The notes under the pieces are model-generated. The model saw only the letters and a program-made list of their open reading frames with translations. It was not told where the DNA came from and did no database searches. Positions 47,773-59,500 of a DNA stretch of 64,000 nt are shown piece after piece; positions within the stretch are counted from its first letter, which is position 1; each line of letters opens with the position of its first letter. A program made the position numbers and the translations under genes. The stretch comes from Limonium bicolor (lineage: Eukaryota; Streptophyta; Magnoliopsida; Caryophyllales; Plumbaginaceae), in NCBI GenBank assembly GCA_023374045.1, contig CM041779.1, forward strand, positions 4,092,001 through 4,156,000, written 5' to 3'.

Positions 47773-48255
47773 TCTTTTTTTATGAGTTACAAAATCTCAA
47801 TTTTGGTGGTTATATGCTTAATTAATTATGTTATTGTTGTTATAATGTTATGCAATTTTTTTACATTTATAATGCCCACTAACCTCATTTAAATTCGTAA
47901 TTAAATTTACCATTTTTTATGAGTTACAAAATTTGGTCAAGTTCTGAACCGTCAAAGCATAGCACGAATGATTCAAAAGTTGGAAAAAAAAATTCCTAGA
48001 CTACAATGCAAGACCCATCCCGACTTCGGAGCTTTTTGTGGCAGCTGCTTTCTTTGCATGGGGTTGGCACATCCGCGTAATTTTTTTCGAAAACAACCAC
48101 TGCATGTAATTTTTTTTAAATTTGGTATTTTTATGAAAATTGTTAAACATCATATTTGGGCTACACTATTTAGTTAGCTAATATTTATTATTTACTTTTC
48201 TCATATATATACACATATATACTTATATTTTTTCAAAAATTTGTGGAGGCTACAA
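47773..48255. other. AT-rich intergenic DNA
   Basis: No gene seen. ATGAGTTACAAAAT occurs twice (about 47783 and 47918). It does not resemble the Athila sequence that should continue here if the MULE had simply inserted. Confidence 0.5.
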
Positions 48256-48263
48256 CTTAATAG

Positions 48264-48864
48264 TAGTGTTGTCAAAATTTGACCCAAGCCGAAAACCCGT
48301 CCGTTTTATCCGAACCCGAAACCCGATCAAAACCCGAAAATATTTAAATATAATAAACCCGAAACCCGATTGGGTAAAACCCGAAATGCCCGAACCCGAA
48401 ATGACCCGAAAAATTAATAACCCGAAACCGACCGAACCCGAAATGACCAGAAATAATAGTAATTAAAAATTTGCCAAACTCGAATAACATGAAATAATAG
48501 TGACCATAAATTGTTCAAAACCTAATGACCCAAATAAATATGACAAAAAACATGATTCAAACTTAGTATATCCGAATAAAATTCAGAATAGGCATTGTAT
48601 TGAAAGTTCTATAATCTATATGTTGTATATTCTTATATAAAATTATGTATATATTTATCTTATAATTTTTTCAAAAAATATTAACTATGACCTGAAATAA
48701 CCGAAACCCGATTCTATATGACACTATTACAACCCAAACCCGAAATGACCCGAAGCCAAATGACCCGAACCCAAAATAGCCCGAAAATTTAATAGCCCGA
48801 ACGGCAATTGACCCGAAAAGATATGACCCAAAAACCCGAACGGATAATCCGTTTGACAGGCCTA
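48264..48864. mobile_element. Non-autonomous hAT element (601 bp)
   Basis: Flanked by a perfect 8-bp duplication CTTAATAG (48256-48263 and 48865-48872). The ends are imperfect inverted repeats: TAGTGTTGTCAAA and, on the other strand, TAGGCCTGTCAAA. An 8-bp duplication and TAG..TGTCAA ends are hAT features. The interior is packed with ACCCGAA and CCGAAATGACC variants in one orientation. No transposase. Confidence 0.85.
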
Positions 48865-48872
48865 CTTAATAG

Positions 48873-49202
48873 GTCCGTCACCAATGAACTATAGATTTAC
48901 TTTTTGTTTTTGAGGGAACCATATATTTACCTTCTAATTAAACATGCACTATTACTACCTTTCAATTTCAATAATGTACAGCTTCTGGAGAAAAAATGGA
49001 ATTGGATTAATTTAATAATTAGCACCGCATCTGACTTTAATAAATGAGAGTTCTAAGCAAAGGTCCCCAATCACACCACTAAGCCGGTGGGAGGTGGTGA
49101 CCACGGTGATTATTGACAATTAGGCTATAGCACGTATCATGTGATCAAAGGTACTAGAATAAAACAGATCTCGTCTATTATGCCGTGAAAAAATGCGGTA
49201 AC
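48873..49202. other. Intergenic DNA
   Basis: No gene or clear element recognised in these 330 bp. Confidence 0.4.
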
Positions 49203-49211
49203 TTACAAATT

Positions 49212-49714
49212 GAGTAAATTACTCAGAACCCCTTGAGGATTTAGGATATTACAGTTAACCCCCTTGTGTTTATCATAATTACTGGTAACTACCTCAAGGT
49301 TAAGGTATCTTTGACTACGAAGCCCCGAACTATAACTCCGTTATCTAGAAGTTAACTACGTGTAGACCAATCAGCTTAATCATATTAATAATGTCATGTT
49401 GGACAAAAAACACTACTCAATCTGTATTATTATTTTCCTAAAAAATGTCAACCCTTCATTGAAAATGCATCTAAAGTGGGATGAGAGAGAGTTAGACAAT
49501 GTTGATTAAGTAGTTTTGTCGTTGACCCTAGCATTATTAATGAGATTAAACTGATAGGTCAACACATAGTTAGCTTTCTGATCACAAAGTTATAGTTCGG
49601 GGGCTCGTAGTCAAAGATACCTTAACCTTGAGGTGGTTACTAATAATTATGATAAACACAAGGTGGTTAACTGTAATATCCCAAATCCTCAAGTGGGTTC
49701 TGAGTAATTTACTC
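49212..49714. mobile_element. Mutator-type MITE with long inverted repeats (503 bp)
   Basis: A perfect 9-bp target duplication TTACAAATT lies at 49203-49211 and 49715-49723. Inverted repeats of roughly 190 bp at each end (starting GAGTAAATTACTCAGAACCC) pair with some mismatches, leaving a small centre. A 9-bp duplication and long terminal repeats fit Mutator. No coding capacity. Confidence 0.85.
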
Positions 49715-49723
49715 TTACAAATT

Positions 49724-50929
49724 TATCCATTTTTTTTGCTTTGCTTTGCTTTTTATAGTTAGTAACTTAGAACACAGTCCAAACAAAGAACCAGCATTAG
49801 TTAAAATCCTTCTAAATTTTGAGTACGTAAAGTGCTAGTTCGTGAGGTATCCAATTTTTCATGGTTTGGTTACTTACATCTTCCACCAGCTTGGTCCCTT
49901 CAGGGACATCTGATCAAATTGGGGGAAAAAAATCTTCCACCGGCTTTTTTTGTGTGTGTTGCTTGATGACTTTCATTTTTATAAAAATTTAAAATATATA
50001 GTTAATTATTCATTGAGATTAACTGATATAGATGGACGTCATTTTAAACTATTGGAACAAACACATTCCTGGGTTAAAAAATGCTTTAATGCATCGTGAA
50101 ACATTTTTCGTAAACATATATATACTCTCAAGTATACCGACGTTTTTATTGTAGCATATGGTTTTAATATTAATTTTACTATGTTATAGCTAGTTTATTT
50201 TTTATTAGATTTTTGCTGTCAATTTTTATATTTAAACATTAACTATATTGCATTTAATTTATGTTTATAACTTAATTAGATAATGACAAGTAACTGATAA
50301 TGTTTTTTAAGTAGATCAATTTTTCCGCTACATCATACGGATGACTAGATCAAAATAATGTATAGAATATTAATATGTTACAGTTGGATCTATAAACTTT
50401 AAAGATAGCTAATCATAAATAACTCTTAAGAAAACTCAAAATTTACAATTTTCGTTTGTTTAAATTCGTAGCATTATAATATATATATTATATATTTTTG
50501 AAAACAACCAACATATATTAATATTGAAAGTGAAAGATATACATCGTAGTATCCTCCAACAAAGTCAGTACCCTTCAGCAAACTAGATGACAAGATGCAT
50601 AGTTGGATAACAACTAATTTCGCTTGATAAACATCCTTGCAGAAAGATGTTACATCTTTTGTTATAAAATCATTGGTCCACTCGGCATGCAAGAACCCAC
50701 AAAAGAGGCAAAAGCAACAACCCTCAATCCCGCTGATCTTGACCCTAAAGATAAACAAAAAGAGAAACCCGAAGATAGAACCAAAACCTAACTTAAAACC
50801 TAAGTTTAAGCATAGCATAAAAAAACCCCACTGTTGTCCAGGTGCTATGCTGAACCCGACAACCACTAATTTCATCCTTCATTTTTTTCAACCCTCTATA
50901 GTATCGGGAGTTGTTTCTGTAAAATTTTG
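49724..50929. other. Intergenic DNA without a recognised gene
   Basis: AT-rich. ORFs at 50474-50875 (minus) and 50637-50930 (plus) overlap each other and resemble no family I know. The part next to 50930 may belong to the LINE relic. Confidence 0.4.
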
Positions 50930-52190
50930 ATCCAACGCAGGGATGTTAGAAGGTTCTATTTGATGCACGAGATCAACAACTAATCTCGGTTCAAGCTGAA
51001 TTATGATATTATTTCCCTTCTTTGGGTTGGGCAACATTTTCTACAATTGTTAAACTTTCCTAAGGAGCCTTCTTGATTTACTAGATTAAAGTTGCACTTC
51101 CTTCTCCAGCCACTTTTGGGAGCTCATCCACCTTTATGAGGATTGGTTACTCAGCTCCGTTATTATCATTATCATCATTACCAGATGAAGGAGATGGATT
51201 GTGAACCCGTGAATTTGCCACCACTTCAAGCTGAGTACTCCGTTCCTGTGCTCATATGCTAGATTACCGTGCAAAGTATTGGTTTCCTTTCCTCTGAACT
51301 CACACCTGTAGTGCCAGATATCAATCTTGTCTTCACTAGAATTCTTCCGTCCAAACCTGAATCTTGTTGCTCTCAACCATGGACCATATGGAAAAGCACC
51401 CTCGATCGTTTTCGTCTAATTAGAGCAATTTCTAGTGGCATGAAGGAATAATCCACAATAGAAACCAATAAAAGGCATTATTTTATATGTAACATGTAGG
51501 TCAGTCTTTACTCCATCCATATAAATCATAACCCTCCTAAACACAAGCTTATATATGTCAAGCATAATTATTATCCTCATATATTCTCCATGTATCCTCC
51601 GTCATCTTCACTATACTCCACACAAATTCTAAAATGATCACCTAGACGTTTTGCAAAATCCTTGTGTTGAAAAGGAAAAAGAACCTCATGAATTCTAACC
51701 CAAATCGGAATCCGTTAGAAGTTATGGTCTTTTAAGGTTGTATTTTTATCGATTTGTTGAAAACTAAAAGCGAGCCATCAAAGGACAAAGGTCCTCTACT
51801 TAAAGCTGCATGCAACATATCAACCATGTCGAATTCAAAGAGAAATAAATCCTTACCAGCAATCTTGATTTTGAACTCACCATCCATTTGCTAAAGTCTT
51901 CAAAGCGTGTTTTCCATAACTTGCACATCAATAGTTTTAGGTGAGAAAAAATTACATATTAAGAATCTGTCAAAAGGTAAGTCTTGCCCTTCGCTCGCGG
52001 GATCATCTAGTCTAGTAATAATAACCCTTACTTCTTTAGTGAGTGACAAAATAACACATCTTGAAGAGATATCATCTATCGAACCAGTCATAGATGAATC
52101 CCCATGGTACAAATGGAAAATGGATAAGAGGAAGATGAATAGAAGGAGGGACAGGAGGACAGAAGATGAAAGAGATTCAAAGAAATACAA
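50930..52190 (-). pseudogene. LINE ORF1 / DUF4283-type relic
   Basis: Minus-strand reading starts near 52100 with SRCVILSLTKEVRVIITRLD and LPFDRFLICNFFSPKTIDVQ. Then come a DUF4283-like stretch (LLVFNKSIK, WVRIHEVPFPF) and a decayed zinc knuckle (GFYCGLFLHATRNC, whose first Cys is Gly) near 51430-51520. The typical following phrase AFPYGPWLRATRF comes after it, near 51380. Many stops and shifts break it. Such proteins are ORF1 nucleic-acid-binding proteins of plant L1-like LINEs or their host derivatives. No reverse transcriptase is found nearby. Confidence 0.65.
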
Positions 52191-52260
52191 AACAAAGAAG
52201 CTAAATTTGTTTTACCCACTCTTTCATGCAAAACATAATTATTACTCTAGTGGAAGATGA

Positions 52261-53073
52261 ACAAGTATAATAGATTCAGATTGAGGAAACTGGGTGAGGA
52301 TTTTGAGAAGTAGATGATGAGTGTCCAAATGAACATGTTTTAGGGGTGTATTTCACATGTTTTATCAACATTTTTCTTACCCATTTATCCACTTTAGCTA
52401 GTTTTCCTCTAGTTTTGTGTTTTATGGGCGTGTATACACATTTTACTGCTTAAAGAGGAGAAATAGCATAGCTAGGAGTAAAGTAGATGAATAAAGGAAC
52501 ATGTGGACGCAAACGAATCCAAAATCAAAGCTAATACGAAGAAAATAGAGTGTTTTGAAGACCGATCTCCCCGCAGGACCAAAACAAGTGGGCCGATCGA
52601 ATTTTTTTGGAAGCTATAGGACTCAACCGACCGAGGCGACCTCCCTAGGTGGGTCGGTTGGAAGCTACTGGACTCAGCCGGCCCACGTGGGTTGGTCATA
52701 CAAAAATCCGTGCACGTGACGACGTCTTCTCCCAATGGTGACCAATCCACGGGGACCCACGTGGGTTGGTCAGGCTAAAAATCGCATTTTATAAAGGAAA
52801 AGGAAGAGGAAAGAGATAAAAGAAGGAACAGAAGCTTATGGGAAAATAAGAGAAAAGAGAAGGCTCACCTCCATTTGAAGCTCTACTTCAACCTCCAATG
52901 GCTATTCTTCCCGCTTCTCTCTTTTTTCTACTTTAATGGTTGTGTAGACACTCTTGTACCTTGGGATAAAGATTTTACCCCAAAACTCCATTGTTGAATC
53001 TTGAACTTGGTTTATGCTTTATTTTTGTACTTGTACCTAAAATTTGGCGACTATTGAATATTTGTGAATCTTA
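52261..53073. other. LTR-like intergenic sequence, left part
   Basis: No gene. It includes two copies of CCCACGTGGGTTGGTCA (about 52681 and 52756), each with a CACGTG core, and a stretch near 52860-53070 that reads like an LTR leader. It may be one LTR split by the element at 53074, continuing at 54090. No LTR boundaries were confirmed. Confidence 0.35.
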
Positions 53074-54062
53074 GGCTCTGTTCGGCATGACTGTTTTGGT
53101 AGCATATTTGCAGCATATTTGGTAGCAGGTTTGCTCTGACATATTTGCTGACAGGTTTACGCTGGCATATTTGTAGCTATTTTTTGAAAACTGTTGTTTG
53201 GCAGTGCGGCATATATGCATCATATTTGGTTAAGTTAGTTATATGTATTACTTTTACCGTTTCTGTATTGTAATTACAATTTATTATATTACACTATGTA
53301 ACTTTATTTTGTTAGTAAAATAAATAGAAAAATTCACAAACAATATATTACTATGAGTATTTAATTTACAATTAAAAACCTGAGAAACCAAAGAAATAAA
53401 ATATTTATATAACCAATAAAAATTTTAATTTTATAATTTAAGTAAAAATTGTAAATTCTAAACAATATATTGTTATTTTCTTAATTTTATAATTCTTAAT
53501 ATAAAACGTACAATAAGAGAACGAGCATTTCAAATATTTTGATAATGTTTGTGAATTTATTTAGTGAAATTGTAACTTTTAATAATATATAATATTTTTG
53601 TAACATTATATGTTAATAAGTTTATATACATTCATATTTCTATATACTTTTTTATTATTTCAATTCATGTATCAAAAAGTGTGTATATTTATTAGTTTTT
53701 TTTAATTTTATTAATCTACGTGGTATTACAAGTAATATATTGTAAATTTGTATTACTAATGTGGTTTTTTTAAATTTGACTAAAGAAGTAGTACAATTTT
53801 TTATAAATTATTTGAAGCACTGTGTAATTTGTAACAAATAAAGTAACTTGTAAAAATGTCATAAGATAAGTAATTTTTTAATCAATAGTCACAGTAATTG
53901 CATTATGAAGGGAGAAAAGATGCGGAAGTGAAAGCACGAAAACAAAAAAGTATCATTTGCTGCAGGCATTTATGCTCTTTTAACCAAACATCAAAACAAA
54001 TAAATGAGGCTAAAGTAGCATATGCCACAACATATATGCTGTTTTTTAAGGCGAACACAACT
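53074..54062. mobile_element. Probable hAT-like non-autonomous element
   Basis: The left end (GGCTCTGTTCGGCATGACTG) and the reverse complement of the right end (GTTGTGTTCGCC) share TGTTCG. GCATATTTG-like subterminal motifs are dense at both ends and inverted on the right. The interior is about 900 bp of AT-rich DNA with no coding region. Target duplications were not resolved, so the exact ends are uncertain. Confidence 0.4.
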
Positions 54063-55141
54063 TTAAACTTGTTACTCGTGATTTAGGATTTGTCTAAGGT
54101 TTTGCCAAATTTGTTATCTATGTGTTGAAATTGGTTGGTTTGCTATGGATGTGTTGATATTAGGCCTTGAGATAGATTCTAGGTTGTCGATCCTAGCACT
54201 AATGTGGGATTCAAGCAACATGTGACTCTGAGATAGAAACCTAAACCATGGAGACTAAATCAATGTACTTGATTTTTAATGAATTTGAAATCAGACTACA
54301 TTGTAACTTAGGGGAACTTGAGCTTAGTGCTATCGATTGACCCGAGCTTAGCTGTTTGAGATGTTCCAGTTAAATCGGTTAGGATTAGTGGGCCTAGGTT
54401 AGATTGCTAATTAATTAAGTGTTCTCATTGTTTAGCTATAAGTTCAAGAATCGATAATCTGTATTATCGGGGTAATGGGTGCAAAGATCTATCCCAGGCT
54501 ACACCTCTCCCAAATTAATTAGTTAGTTTTATTGTTTTTCTTTATTTTCTGTTTATCAAACCAAAAACCCCTAAAAACCCAAACAATTTACATTTATGCA
54601 CATTTACTACTTATAATTTGTTAGATAATTACGAAGCCTAGTGGATATGACCTTGTTGAACTACAACGACTAGATTCACTACCCATTAGTTAGCAACATA
54701 TATTCACTTATATTTTACACAATAGTAGAAAACTAAGAAATGAAATTTGAATCGGATGTGTATGAGGAAAGTCCTCTGGCCAAGGATAGACTATACTCTT
54801 CCATTATAAAAATATTATGTCACACACGGAAATTAAAAAGATATTTTTTAAACTATTTTACCTTTACGTGAGGGCAAAAATAAGGAATAAATGTAAAAAA
54901 TAAATGATAGAAAAGATCGAAACATTTTTTTTTTAAAAATAACATCACGTACATAAATCATCTACAAGAACATGAGAGAATATATGATATAGAAATATAC
55001 AAATCCATAAAAAGAGTATGATATAACAACCATGCCAACAAATGTTTATAAAAAAACAACCAAACCAAAAAGAAAATATAATAAAAATCATATGAATAAT
55101 AATAAAAACTTAAATAACCAAACCACTAAAGGTTCTGAGCA
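54063..55141. other. LTR-like and AT-rich intergenic sequence, right part
   Basis: 54090-54720 looks like the untranslated end of a gypsy-type LTR but lacks a confirmed boundary or primer site. From 54760 to 55140 it is A-rich without features. Confidence 0.35.
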
Positions 55142-55144
55142 CTA

Positions 55145-55338
55145 GGGGGCGTTCGTTCCTTGACTTCCAAACGCAGAAAAAGCTGCGATTTCTTTAATCT
55201 CCATGTAGTTAGCAAATAGTGGTCAGCCAACTGTCCAGAGGTTACTTTTATCCAGTCTAGTTGACACCTGTAAGCTACTTTTAACAAAAAGTGAGATTAT
55301 CTCTACATACCCACGAATTGCTGAGAACGAACGGGGCC
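55145..55338. mobile_element. Tourist-like MITE 1 (194 bp)
   Basis: Ends GGGGGCGTTCGTTCC and, on the other strand, GGCCCCGTTCGTTCT form an inverted repeat. Flanking trinucleotides are CTA and TTA, one change from a TWA duplication as in PIF/Harbinger MITEs. Confidence 0.55.
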
Positions 55339-55364
55339 TTACCCCACACATAAAAAAAACCTAA

Positions 55365-55547
55365 GTCCTGTTCGACCATCGCGTCCAAAAAGCAGCTCCA
55401 ACTGCGTTTTGATTGAGCTACCCCCGGTTAACATATGAACTAGACATAGACATTGGGTTGAATTCCAACTAATCAGAAACTGACACATGGATAGAAAATC
55501 TATACAAAAGGGATTAATCTCCCTAAAGGTGCTCAGCGAACGAGACC
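55365..55547. mobile_element. Tourist-like MITE 2 (183 bp)
   Basis: Flanked by TAA on both sides (55362-55364 and 55548-55550). Ends GTCCTGTTCG and, inverted, GGTCTCGTTCG. It lies only 23 bp from the previous MITE. Confidence 0.5.
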
Positions 55548-55550
55548 TAA

Positions 55551-56565
55551 ATAGTGAACTTTTAATACAAATACTTGGACAAAAGCTCAAGAAATCTTGT
55601 TAATTCCTCATTCCGTTCGACAAAAGAGGAGAACGGCGCCGTTCAACTGACGCGGTGCAGACTTCCTCCACCGCACCGACTAGCAGCATGATACCAACAA
55701 AAACAAAACCAGAAAAAGCCCACGAAACGAAAATTTTGTTGAAATGATCGATAACGACAGCGCTGTGTGATTCGCGTCTGACCTGTTCCAGCTGGAAGGG
55801 TAGTTTAGGAAATTAACTGAAAATGTCTTAGCTTAATTGGTTTAATTACCGGAATTTAATTGTATTAATTAACAGCAAAATATATTAAAGCAAAATTTAT
55901 CAGCAGTAAAGAATTGAAGAAATATTAAAGACGCAGTCACGCAGAGAAGACCGGGCCTAACCAAACCGTACCAGAGAAAAGGAAATAAATTTAAAAAAAA
56001 GGCAAAAAATCACTTTGCTTGTGAAGGGTTTAGTTTTCTCTCTCCACCTCCTCTTCCCTGTTGCTGTATCAGCTCACCTTCCTTCCCTCTTTCCCCCTCG
56101 CTTACCCTTTCTGCTTTGTAGAACCGAAGTCACAAGAAATTTTCATCATTAGCCTGATAAGGGGACAGAGGTTTGAAGAGTAGAAGAAGCAGATTTGAAG
56201 AAAATCTTAAAGCTGGAAAACTCTCATTCCATTGACGAGCATTCCTTGTTGTGATCTGTGGAAAGACGAAAAAAGGAACGATTTTTGTCAGGCAAGGACT
56301 GTTTCCGGTTGAAGTAAACGGAGGAGTACACGGCGGGCTATCTTCTGCTTTCGGCCAAGCCGGATTTACTTGGCAGCACTTTGTGGAAAGAAGGTGGGAG
56401 GGAGCAAGCAAGGGGTTTGTTCCAGGGGGTGCTGGACTGGGGGTGGCTTTTCCAGATTCAGATCAATACTTTTGGAGTTTAGATTGTTGCAATTGCTGCT
56501 GATTGAGCTGCTCTGGGAGGCAGATCGATAGCTGGACAGGGGTCTTCGATCCAAATAAGGCCAAT
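55551..56565 (+). promoter_or_regulatory. Promoter and 5' leader of the myosin XI gene
   Basis: The last 1 kb before the start codon. A CT-rich tract at about 56030-56110 is typical of plant leaders. I see no strong TATA box and no ATG between about 56000 and 56565, so the ATG at 56566 would be the first in a leader starting near there. The transcription start is not fixed by the sequence alone. Confidence 0.5.
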
Positions 56566-59500
56566 ATGGTACCATTTCCTTGTTTCTATTTTATGCTCAC
56601 TTGTTGGGAGACCATTTTTTTTCTTTTCCCTACATTTCGTTTTTGTTCCGAATTATTAGGAGTAGTTGATGCTATATTTGCTAAATTCTGGACTTTGTTG
56701 GACTGATCTGCCGTTAATTTGAGCAAAATGGATAGGGAATGGCTTATGACTTTGTGTTAAACGGTGACTTTCTGGAAAATGTTGCAGTAGATTTATCCCT
56801 ATCAGTGCCCGTTTTACTCGCTTTTTTATTTCGTTCCGCTGTATTCAGCTTTATTCTTAGGTATCTGTGATTGTCGCATTAATTTCATATTTTTTCTCCG
56901 GAAGTCTGTCCAATTGCTTTTGGTTGAAATGAGCTTCTTCATCAGTGATAATACTCTTGAATGAATCAAGCATGTGCGAGTGGGACATATATACCAGCTA
57001 AATTCTGAATTGCTAATCTACTTGGCGACTAGTTTGATTTAACTTTTTTTACTAATTTTGTTTATACGTAGGGAGCAACTTGGCCACATAGAGATTATGC
57101 AGCTAGTGAAATTCTTTTTGCTTAAGACAAATTTTGCCATTTAATCAGGGTTTACCAAGTGCTAACTGGTTGAACCTACATTGCTGTGTTAATGGTTCTT
57201 GTGGTTAGATTGTACTGCACTTGATGCAACACTTTCAAGTTTTGGCTGCATGGTATATCAAGCTGGGTGTCTTATTAGCATAAGCATTTGTGACGAATGC
57301 ATTTGGTGCTGTTACAGAAATTTTATTAGTGATGGTTACGGTAACTAAATGCTTGAACTTTTGATTGTGTGTTCAACTGTGTTGTCTTTTTCCAAATGTT
57401 ATGCGTGCAATACGTATCAGCTAGATTTATAGGCAGTAGAATCTTTATACAGCTCCTTGTGCTAACGTAATTCTTTATCTGGGTAGGCTGCACAGGTTAG
57501 TAATATGGCAGTCGGTACTCTTGTATGGATTGAAGATCCAGATGATGCATGGCTTGATGGGGAGGTTTTGGAGGTAAATGGGGACCAAATCAAGGTGCTT
57601 TGTACTTCAGGAAAAAAGGTGAGGAACTTGTACCTCTGTACACGTGATTTTTCACAATCAGTGTAACTGGCTTTGCCACTTAGGAAAAGATTTATTGTGG
57701 TTATACTCGGATGCATCTAGTATTATCACATCATTTCAAGTGTGAGATTGCATGATTCATCTTAAGTTTGCCTTATTGGTTACTTTTACTCGTTATTACT
57801 TCTTTTCTTATATTTTCTCACCTGGTCTATCAGGGCATCAGTTTAACGTTCTTTTCACCCCTCTACAGGTAGTTGCGAATGCAAAGAATGCATATCACAA
57901 GGATCCAGAAGCCCCACAATGTGGGGTGGATGATATGACCAAGCTGGCATATTTGCACGAGCCTGGGGTTTTGCAGAACTTGAGATCTAGATATGATATA
58001 AACGAAATTTATGTGAGTACTTGTTTATTATCTTGAAATTATTCACCTGTTTTTGTCACTTACCAGGGTTTCGTGGCTTTCATAATTTCTTGTTTCGCTT
58101 ATATCTACTTTCTTTTTGTTTCTCCTCATCTCAGACATATACCGGAAATATATTGATTGCAGTGAACCCTTTCAGAAGGTTGCCTCACCTGTATGACATC
58201 CATATGATGGAACAATACAAAGGTGCCGGTCTTGGTGAGCTAAGTCCACATCCGTTTGCGATTGCAGACGCCTCATATCGGTACACCACGCTTGCTCACC
58301 TTTCTTTTTTGCTTCTTGGAAACTTGCAAGGGTATCTTGAAAGATGATGAAGCCGATAGCTAACCAACCATACTTACCTTTATGCAGACTTATGATGAAT
58401 GAAGGTATCAGCCAGTCAATTTTGGTGAGTGGGGAAAGCGGTGCGGGTAAAACTGAAAGCACGAAGTTGCTTATGCGTTATCTTGCTCACATGGGAGGTA
58501 GAGCTGAATCTGAGGGCAGAAGTGTTGAGCAGCAAGTTCTGGAGGTAAAAGTCGTTTGAAGCTGTCTGATCTGGTGTTCTTCTTATTGACCATCATGCTG
58601 TTGGCAGGTCTGGCACGACAATTTATTTTTCAGTGTACAGATTATGATATGTTTTTTTTTTTTTTTCGATTTGGTTCACAGTCCAATCCTGTTCTGGAGG
58701 CTTTTGGCAATGCAAAAACTGTTAGGAATAACAACTCGAGGTTGGAAATATGTATTTCCCTTTAAACTAACTTGATTATCATCCATGAATTCAGTATTAA
58801 ATTTAACTTTCATGTAATCCTTGTTGCAGTCGCTTTGGTAAATTTGTAGAACTTCAGTTTGATCGAAGGGGTAGAATATCTGGAGCCGCTATCAGAACGT
58901 ATCTGCTGGAAAGATCACGTGTTTGTCAAGTATCAGATCCTGAAAGAAACTATCATTGTTTCTACATGCTTTGTTCAGGACCACCAGAGGTAATGAGCGG
59001 CTATGATTGTTCATGACATTGAAAAACCGAGTCAAATCATAATTAAGTTTGTGGATTAACTCTGTTGACAAAATTTTGTCTGGGCAATCTATATGAACAC
59101 TGAGATGGATGAACGTTGTAGTAAGTTGACTTGTTATATTCTGTAGCACAGTCTATATCTATAATTATTCGCACAGAGGTTGAATAATTGTATGTTTCAT
59201 TCTAGCACCTAATCTTCTTGGATATTGTTTATGTTCAGGCCAGTGGTCTCCTTTTTGATAATTTTAGATGATTAGGTTAGCGTCAATGTTGAGATGTGGG
59301 GATGGATGAACTAGTGCTGAGTATCGGTGGATTGTTTGAAGAAGATTTTTGTGTGGCTTGATGTTTGAGTTGAATATTATGTGGGTGTGTTTAATATCTT
59401 TCTTTCAATTCAACATTTGAATGTGAAAATTTAGGCATCTAGATTTTTTCTTGCTCCAGGTTGTTCAGAAGTATAAGTTGGGAGAGCCAAGAACATTTCA

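Noticed and set aside
47968..48466. Short plus-strand ORFs including a Pro/Asn-rich one
   Set aside because: The second is the ACCCGAA array of the hAT element; the first has no support.
50474..50930. Overlapping ORFs of 133 and 97 codons
   Set aside because: Low-complexity, mutually overlapping, no recognised domain; perhaps tail of the LINE relic.
59000..59450. Extra myosin exon in the intron between 58989 and 59460
   Set aside because: Exons 7 and 8 join in frame and match the expected myosin order; no coding signal between.
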